From assembly GCA_017311185.1 (NCBI GenBank), contig JAESUZ010002593.1:248001-312000 (forward strand): a stretch of DNA of 64,000 nucleotides, written 5' to 3'. Shown here piece by piece: positions 57,645 to 64,000 of the stretch; position 1 is the stretch's first letter, and every line of letters starts with the position of its first letter. Under the pieces are notes generated by a model, which searched no databases, was not told the origin of the DNA, and saw only the letters and a list, made by a program, of their open reading frames with translations. The translations under genes were made by a program, and so were the position numbers. The DNA is from Proteles cristata cristata (Eukaryota; Chordata; Mammalia; Carnivora; Hyaenidae).

Positions 57645-60159
57645 CTGTATGTGCTTCTATATTGTAAATCTCACACTCGAGTTCTTTCCTGTATATAACT
57701 CTCAAGAATGATTTCTGGTTTTGCTTCCTCACGTACGCTCCCCTCTCTCTGAACCAATGACTACTATCGACAGCTCTCTGAAACACTAAGTTTGGGTGGC
57801 AAGCTTATAACACGTAATCTGATCTTTGCGGAAAAAATGTGTCATTGTTTGGAAACAGAGATCTTTTAGTACCTTTGTCATTTAAAATATTTTCCAGTCT
57901 TATCTCTTATTACTTAGCGTCTAGGGGCAGTCAGCTTTTCTAACCCTAGAAGGACCTTGATTGGCAGAATTCCTTAATACTTTTCTATGTCTTCTAGAAA
58001 ACCAAGCAGTTCTCATCTGAGCTCTGTCTCTTACAACATCTTGCTAAAGGCAAATAACTGTATCCAACACATCTCACTGCCTCCATCTACTTCCCAGAGA
58101 GTTAGAGTCTCCCTAGGCTCCTGGGCTACCTGCTACTTTCACCTAAGTATGTTACAGTGGACAGTAGGGCTCCCCAGCTACGCAGCCTGCTGCCTGACGA
58201 CTTGTGTGGTACGATGTATTGTAACCTTCTGTACGGCCGCACCTTTGTTCGGAGCACCCGCATCCAGATTCACATAGTAGTCCTTGCTCTCACTCGCCAG
58301 GCATGTCTCGATTTCCCCTTTTGTGCCCCATAGTAGGACTGCAGTTCTTTGCGCTTTTTAAAGACAGGCACGGCCATCTGGCTTGCTATCTTCTTTGAAG
58401 TATGAGTGGAAGTGGTGTGTCATGTATGCACAGAAACCTTCAAAGGCCGTGTGTCACTTACCACGATTCCTTCCCAGTGCTGTGGTGGTGATCAGTGAAG
58501 CAGAAGACGGAAGCTTCCTCAGCCTCGCTTCTGAGTAGCTAGCTATTCACTGAGGATAGCGTTCCTGATGGTGCATCATAAACTACAAGTGCATTTTTGT
58601 TATAAGACGATGATATGATGATATGGGTGTTACATGTTACTGTGCCTTGGCCCTGTCCTGACATGTACAGTCCACGTACAGCAGTGTTTACCAATAAAAC
58701 CCCCCACAATTTCAGTGGCGTCACATACAGGAATTTTACTTAATCTTCATTTGAGTTCACTGTGGTGTGTGGCAGGCAGCCTTCCACGTGATGGTTCAGA
58801 CATCAAGTCGTCTTCCATTTTGTGGCTCCACTGTCCCCCAGGTGATAGAATTCTCTCCAGAGGACTTTGAATGTGGCTGACTGACAGGTAAAGTGAAGTC
58901 TTACACAGGAGATTGTGGTGACAATCCGTGATGGCCTAAGCCAGTGGGGAATGTAATCTCACCATGTCTGTGGAGTAAGAGAATGACTCTTAGCGAGCAC
59001 AGCACTCAGTGACACAAACTCAGAGCTCCATTCAATGCACCTGTTGGTCTTGATGTGCTTCTAAGGTGTGTGCAGCGCTGGCCTCATGGGCACGCAGGCT
59101 GCAGTCGCACACAGCCTCATGCTTAGAAGGATTTCAGGCTCTCACAGAACATCCAATACTTTTTGGACAAGGGATTTTGCATTTTCATTTTGCTCTGGGT
59201 CCCACAGATTATGCAGCTGGGCCTACAAGTAGTTTATACCTGGAAGACGTGCAGATAGAACCGTCAGCTGCATGTGAAAGATGCAAGAATTCACTGCAAG
59301 TTGTCTGAGAATTCTCTAGTTTAGCCAGTAGAGAGAAAAATTTTGTGTGTGCTTTTCTCCTCTGCACATGCCCGCCCATGGCCATTATAGCCAGGTCATT
59401 CTCCTTGCCTCAAGAATTATGCCTATAAAAATCGAAATGCCAAGAAAACCAGTTGATTTTGGCTTTTTACTTTACAAATCTGGTACGCTGTAGTAGTGGA
59501 AGGTCATCTTGGCTAGGAAAGGGGTCAAGAGCTGGGTAAGACTCGGCCTCAGAGGAGGTCCCTGTGAGGCTGAAAGCGAGGGAATAGCTCTGTGAACAAC
59601 ACGTGGACAGCAGCAGATTTGGCGACAAGAAACAGCAGCATTGTCACTGCTGCTGAGTAGAGCGGCGTGCCTGCCCAGTGAGCGTCTGAGATTGCTTTCG
59701 GGGCACTTCCTGTCTTCCGGGAATCATTGCGTCTGCCGCAGAGTCACACGAACTGGTCTTGCCTGGCCTCCAGGAACTGCCCACTGGTCACCTATGGATT
59801 GTCCCAAGAAGTGATGCCTTCCCATGGCCCAAGAATTTGCTCCTTTCCATCCAAACGGCCCTGGGTACGCAACCCTACTTCCAATGGCTGAGAACATGGC
59901 TAAGATCCCCGGAAGTAAAGGCAGGGTTGTTGACATTGAGGAAGGGCGGTGGCAGTAAGAGGGGAAAAGCCCATTACCAGGATTTGGGTGGGAATATCGG
60001 AAAGCAGGGCAAACCACCCCTTTTACCCACCTCCTTTTCCTCCTGACTTTCATTCTGTGGGTGACCTGAAATCAAGCCCCTTTCTAGATCAGTGGAACTT
60101 GAGAGATTTGTTGGGTGTTCCCTATGGACTCCAATCGATACATGTTAGCACCTTTATAT
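57645..60159. other. Intergenic block without recent repeats
   Basis: About 2.5 kb with no SINE or L1. 59040-59350 has the look of an old interspersed repeat (TTTTGGACAAGGG, then a CATTTTCATTTTGCTCTGGG motif). Frames on both strands are short and unsupported. Confidence 0.5.
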
Positions 60160-60330
60160 TTATTTTCTCACTTTCTCCACCATCCAATACTGTGAGGTCT
60201 CGGTAAGGCAGACATTGTTCTTTTAATACACAGATGGCAAAACCGAGTCCCGGTAAACGAGTCAACGGTTCACCCGGTTTACCCACGGGGGCACAATTTT
60301 AAAAGGCAAACCCATCAGGTCTGTTGCTGG
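60160..60330 (-). mobile_element. MIR SINE, antisense
   Basis: ACACAGATGGCAAAACCGAG and the decayed body after it match reversed MIR. Upstream intergenic region. Confidence 0.55.
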
Positions 60331-60635
60331 ATCTACCACACAGTTTCCACGAAGCCACCTTTCCCCGTTAGGGTTGGGAGTACAAAGTGTAACGAAACAC
60401 AGTAGTCATCCATGCATAAGATCATAAAAATGTTTCTAAGAACACACCTAAACCCTAGCTGCTTGCACCCACTTCTGGTCTACTCTACCACGCGTGCATG
60501 AAACCGGTGCCGTCTCCGCCAGCAATTTTTCTGTGAACTTCTGGTCTTCATGCGGGATACACATTCACCTACCAGAGGGCAACTCACAGAACCAGTTCAA
60601 TAGAATAGCCCTCCTGAGCACCTACTTCTTTATTT

Positions 60636-60734
60636 TTGTTTTTAAATCATCTCTATAACCAATGTAGGGCCCAGACTCCCAACCCCAAGATCAAATGCCG
60701 CATGCTCTATGGACTAAGCCAGCCAGGCGCCCCC
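60636..60734 (-). mobile_element. Short old CAN SINE
   Basis: AACCCCAAGATCAAATGCCG to AGCCAGCCAGGCGCCCC, old subtype without the TC part. Confidence 0.78.
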
Positions 60735-61023
60735 TGAGCACTCACTCTTAATCCTCCTGGGTAGATTTCAAACTGAGAGTGCTCCTGTTTTGCCTACCTG
60801 GTGTGCAAGATAAAGCTTTCTACTCAGGACACCACATACAGATTTTTATGAATTCTGACCTTCCCAAGGGCATCCGACCTAGATGGCTCTCTTGAGTTAT
60901 TACTTTTTTTCCTGCACTCTACCAGTTTTAAGTGTTGATCTACTTATTTCCTCTCACTTTGACCCTTTTAAAAATAAACTTTTTTCATTTTAGCAGAGTT
61001 TCAGATTTAAAGAAAAGTGGCAG

Positions 61024-61232
61024 TTGGGGCGCCTGGGTGGCTTAGTCGGTTAAGCGTCCGACTTTCGCTTAGGTCATGATCTCGCGGTTCATGGGTTCGA
61101 GCCCCGCGTCGGGCTCTGTGCTGACTGCCAGCTCAGAGCCTGGAGCCTGTTTCAGTCTGTGACTCCCTCTCTCTCTGACCCTCCCCTGCTCATGCTGTTT
61201 CTCTCGCTCTCTCCTAGGGAAAAAAAAAAAAA
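61024..61232 (+). mobile_element. CAN SINE, young
   Basis: AAAAGTGGCAG at 61013-61023 and 61233-61243. Same markers as the copies at 12372 and 28461. Confidence 0.94.
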
Positions 61233-61370
61233 AAAAGTGGCAGCAATAATAAAGATCTCATATACTGCACACTCAATTTCCATGACTATTAACATCTAAC
61301 ATTAGTATGGTGCATTTCTCACAATTAATGAACCAATTATGATTTATTGTTATTAAGTAGGCTCCTTTTC

Positions 61371-61392
61371 TTTTTTTCTATTTATTTATTTT

Positions 61393-61423
<31 letters not shown>

Positions 61424-61600
61424 CGTGCCATGTGAGCATGGGAAGGGCAGAGAGAGGGGGGAGAGAGAATCCCAAGCAGGCTCCAAGCTGTCAGCACAGA
61501 GCCCAATGTGGGGCTCACACTCATAAACTATGAGATCATGACCTCAGCCAAAGCCAAGAAGAGTGGGGCACTAAACCGCCTGAGCCACCCAGGCACCCCT
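61371..61600 (-). mobile_element. CAN SINE
   Basis: Reverse-oriented with an expanded GA tract at 61393-61427. Confidence 0.88.
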
Positions 61601-61632
61601 GCCAAAATTGTTTTAAAAATCAATGTTAAAAC

Positions 61633-61838
61633 GGGCACCTGGGTAGCTCATTGTGTTAAGTGTCTACCTTTGGCTCAGGTCATCTGTTCACGAGTTTGAA
61701 CACCGTGTCGGGCTCCGTGCTGACAGCTCAGAGCCTGGAGCCTGCTTTGGATTCTGTGTCTCCCTCTGTCTCTCCCCCTCACCTGCTCCCTCTCTCTCTT
61801 AAAAATAAATGTCCATTAAAAAAATAAATAAAAATAAA
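61633..61838 (+). mobile_element. CAN SINE
   Basis: AAATCAATGTTAA before and AAATCAGCGTTAA after, two mismatches. Confidence 0.87.
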
Positions 61839-62639
61839 TCAGCGTTAATGTATGGAGAGAAAAGGATGTAGACTTGGGACCATGTACATGGCACCCCATC
61901 GATCACTTAATTTTTGTGTTGCTTCTTTTTCTGGCAAGTGCAAATGCCCTATTTTAAAAAGGTGTTAAGAAAAAATAAACTGTGCTTGGAATAAATTAAC
62001 AGTTCTTAGTGGACCATTTTGGCTGCCTTGATTCAGATACAACTGTTTTAAAATATCTTTTTCATCACTTGACTCTATGACTTTCAAAAGCTAAGGGATG
62101 CAGGTATAAAGAGCTATGGCTCAGTCCCAGTTCTTTTCCTCACCGCTCTATTTGGCGTAAATACACGCCCACGGTCGTTACTGATGGACAGTTGTTTTTT
62201 CTATAGCCTTCTATGTAACAGTTGGATGAAATGAAGAATTAAAGAAATTATGTATCTTACCTAAAGTCACATGTGAGTTTCTGCTATAGGTAAATGCTTC
62301 ATGCTTCCTTTTCCTTCTCATTATTCTCATTTAAAAAATTCTACACAGAAAGAATTGCAGTACTGTGTCATATTGTTCCTCCGTTATGTGCGCCTTCTAG
62401 TTGTAAATTCACGTATTGCCTAAGTGTGAGTGAGCAACGGGAAAGAGTAAAACCACGTAACTATGTGCGGGTGCACTGCTCGTGGCAGCAATGTGATCAG
62501 TCTGCCCTCCTGCGAGGAGCGGGGATGATGGAATGCTCCGCTCTGCCAACAGAGATAGATGGAGATGGCGTAGGTACTGATCGGAGAAGGCAGTGACCCT
62601 GAAGATCATCATCTCTTTAACATCACTGACAAGCACAGG
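61839..62639. other. Intergenic, nothing identified
   Basis: AT-rich; possible degraded MIR at 62210-62290. Confidence 0.45.
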
Positions 62640-62820
62640 TTGTTGCCCTGTTCTTTGCTCTTAAAGGTCTCTTAAATGCAAACGCTGCCCGTGCATTTTC
62701 CCCTCCAAACTGTGAGACTCATGAATACAGGAGTTATGCCCACCTTTATCCCTAAACCCAGCACGGTTCCTGGTCTAAGCGATTGTTAGATAGTACGTGA
62801 GTAATAAATTGAATGAATAC
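62640..62820 (+). mobile_element. L2 LINE 3' end
   Basis: CTGTGAGACTCATGAATACAGG, CCCAGCACGGTTCCTGGTC and GTGAGTAATAAATTGAATGAAT are in the order of the L2 tail. Confidence 0.6.
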
Positions 62821-62954
62821 TACGCATAGACTCAGCCTTTTAATTACTTTTATTCCAGAGAATTCCACAGATGCAAGATCCTATCAGTCAATTCTCCAGG
62901 TGGGGGTGGGGTGGGGGACCTTCTTCCTTATGTCTAGAGGTGGCAGTGGTAGTT

Positions 62955-63635
62955 GTCTAAAAAAAGTTCAACCTCTTCTTTAAAGACTATTCAGGGCAGA
63001 AAAGACAGTCTTCTCAATAAGTGGTGCCTGTATATTTGCATGTAAAGAAACGAAACTGGGCTGTGATCCTAAACTAGTCACCAAAACTAACTTAAAATAG
63101 ATTAAAGACTCAAGTGTAAGACCTGAAATCATGAAATTCTTACAAGAATGCATACTGATGAAGCTCCGTGACGTGGTTTTGGTGATGACTTTTGACTGTA
63201 ACACCCAAAGCACAAGCAAGAAAGTAAAAAAAAATCACCAAGCGGGGCTACATCACATTTCTGCACAGCAAAAGGGCAACAATAAAGTGAAAGAACCAAG
63301 GGAGAAAAATCGCAAACCACATGGCCGATAACGGCTTAGTATCCACACACATAAAGAACTCCCACAGCTCAGCAAGGAAACAACCCAACGTGAAAGGCCA
63401 ACAGGTACAGCGATGCCTTCTATCTCCAGTCACGGGGGGATGCACAGCAAAACCACAAGGAGGTATCACCCTGCGCCCGGTAACATGGCCATGGTCAACG
63501 AGGCGACAAACGCTGTCAGGGATGGAGGACAGGACCCTCGTGCCCTGCTGGTGGGACTGTGGACTAGAAAAGAGTTCAGAGGATCCTCCGAGACTTAAAC
63601 TACCATGTGATCCAGCACTTCCACTTGTGAGAACA
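62955..63635 (+). mobile_element. Ancient LINE-1 ORF2 3' fragment
   Basis: Translates in broken pieces as the L1 ORF2 C-terminal region (AGLHHISAQQKG near 63250; RALLVGLWT near 63540), with many stops and indels. Much more diverged than the copies at 24.9 and 56.5 kb. Confidence 0.7.
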
Positions 63636-63637
63636 CA

Positions 63638-63925
63638 ACTGACCCTTGAACATGGTACAAGCACCAACACCCCCATGTTCAGTTGAAAATCTGTGTATAA
63701 CTTTTGACTCCTGGAAAACTTTAGTGCTAAGACCTGCTGCTGACCAGAGCCTTTCAGGTAACCTGAGCGGCCGTTAGCGGACCCCTTGTGTGTTACACGT
63801 ATCACATACTGCGTTCTCACAACAAAGTCCGCCAGAGGAAGGAAGGCAGACAGTGTGCAGTCCTGGGGTGTACTGATGGAAAACACATCTGCAGATAAGT
63901 GGACCGGCACAATTCAAGCGCTCTG
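63638..63925 (-). mobile_element. MER2-like (Tigger class) DNA transposon fossil
   Basis: The left end AACTGACCCTTGAACA, the internal GTGTATAACTTTTGACTCC and the right end AAGTGGACCGGCACAATTCAAG fit the MER2 plan, from memory of that consensus. Diverged; family call tentative. Confidence 0.5.
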
Positions 63926-63928
63926 ATG

Positions 63929-63930
<2 letters not shown>

Positions 63931-63960
<30 letters not shown>
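63931..63960. repeat. (AC)n microsatellite
   Basis: About 15 uninterrupted AC units directly after the MER2-like end. Confidence 0.95.
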
Positions 63961-63962
<2 letters not shown>

Positions 63963-64000
63963 TCTTTATCCATCTCTTTGTGGACGCCTCAGTGTTGCAA

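Noticed and set aside
63248..63910. 220-codon frame on the minus strand at the right edge
   Set aside because: It is antisense to an ancient L1 fragment and a MER2-like element; no resemblance to a cellular gene.
61000..64000. Expected first exon of DCUN1D5 on the plus strand
   Set aside because: No CpG island, no matching peptide and no splice-supported frame; if the order is as in human it lies beyond the window.
1..64000. CRISPR arrays, operons, phage or plasmid features
   Set aside because: All regular repeats are dispersed SINEs or microsatellites; spliced exons and SINE/LINE content show a mammalian nuclear locus.

Overview
This window is nuclear DNA of a carnivoran mammal, most likely a cat-family species. 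It is dense in tRNA-Lys-type CAN SINEs, which are specific to Carnivora and here resemble the felid subtype. It also carries carnivore-type LINE-1 3' ends and older mammalian repeats (MIR, L2, MER20, MER2). There are no bacterial operons, CRISPR arrays or phage genes. Most long open frames are chance frames in GC-rich DNA or inside repeats.

The one recognisable gene is the 5' third of DYNC2H1, the heavy chain of cytoplasmic dynein-2, the motor for retrograde intraflagellar transport in cilia. It lies on the minus strand. Exon 1 is in a CpG island at about 47.0-48.1 kb, and exons 2 to 26 run leftwards to 1790, where the gene leaves the window. I placed all 26 exons from their translations and splice sites. 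Exon lengths and phases join into one frame from exon 2 to exon 26 (3932 nt), covering residues 66 to about 1375 in human-style numbering. This is the tail (DHC_N1) and the start of the linker (DHC_N2). The AAA+ motor ring lies off the left edge.

Layout: 1-1789, an L1 3' end and the start of intron 26. 1790-18787, exons 26-14, with many SINEs, a nested SINE pair at 11.8-12.3 kb, and a sharply bounded CpG-rich block in intron 20 (7.5-8.15 kb). 18788-29352, large introns 13 and 12, with an antisense L1 carrying a target-site duplication and an L1 that appears to have carried about 480 bp of foreign flank (3' transduction). 29353-41803, exons 12-2, including SINE-free blocks. 41804-47259, intron 1, ending in a G-rich degenerate repeat beside the CpG island. 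47260-48150, exon 1 and promoter. 48150-64000, upstream intergenic DNA with SINEs, a young L1 (56.5-57.6 kb), a 3 kb stretch without recognised repeats and an old L1/MER2 cluster at the right edge. In human the divergent neighbour is DCUN1D5, and no exon of it is visible here.

The main oddity is exon 1. Its start codon and flanking peptide are recognisable, but the frame is broken by small indels, with a stop at codon 6. Because the gene is essential, a sequence or assembly fault in this GC-rich exon is the likeliest explanation, but the exon should not be translated as given.
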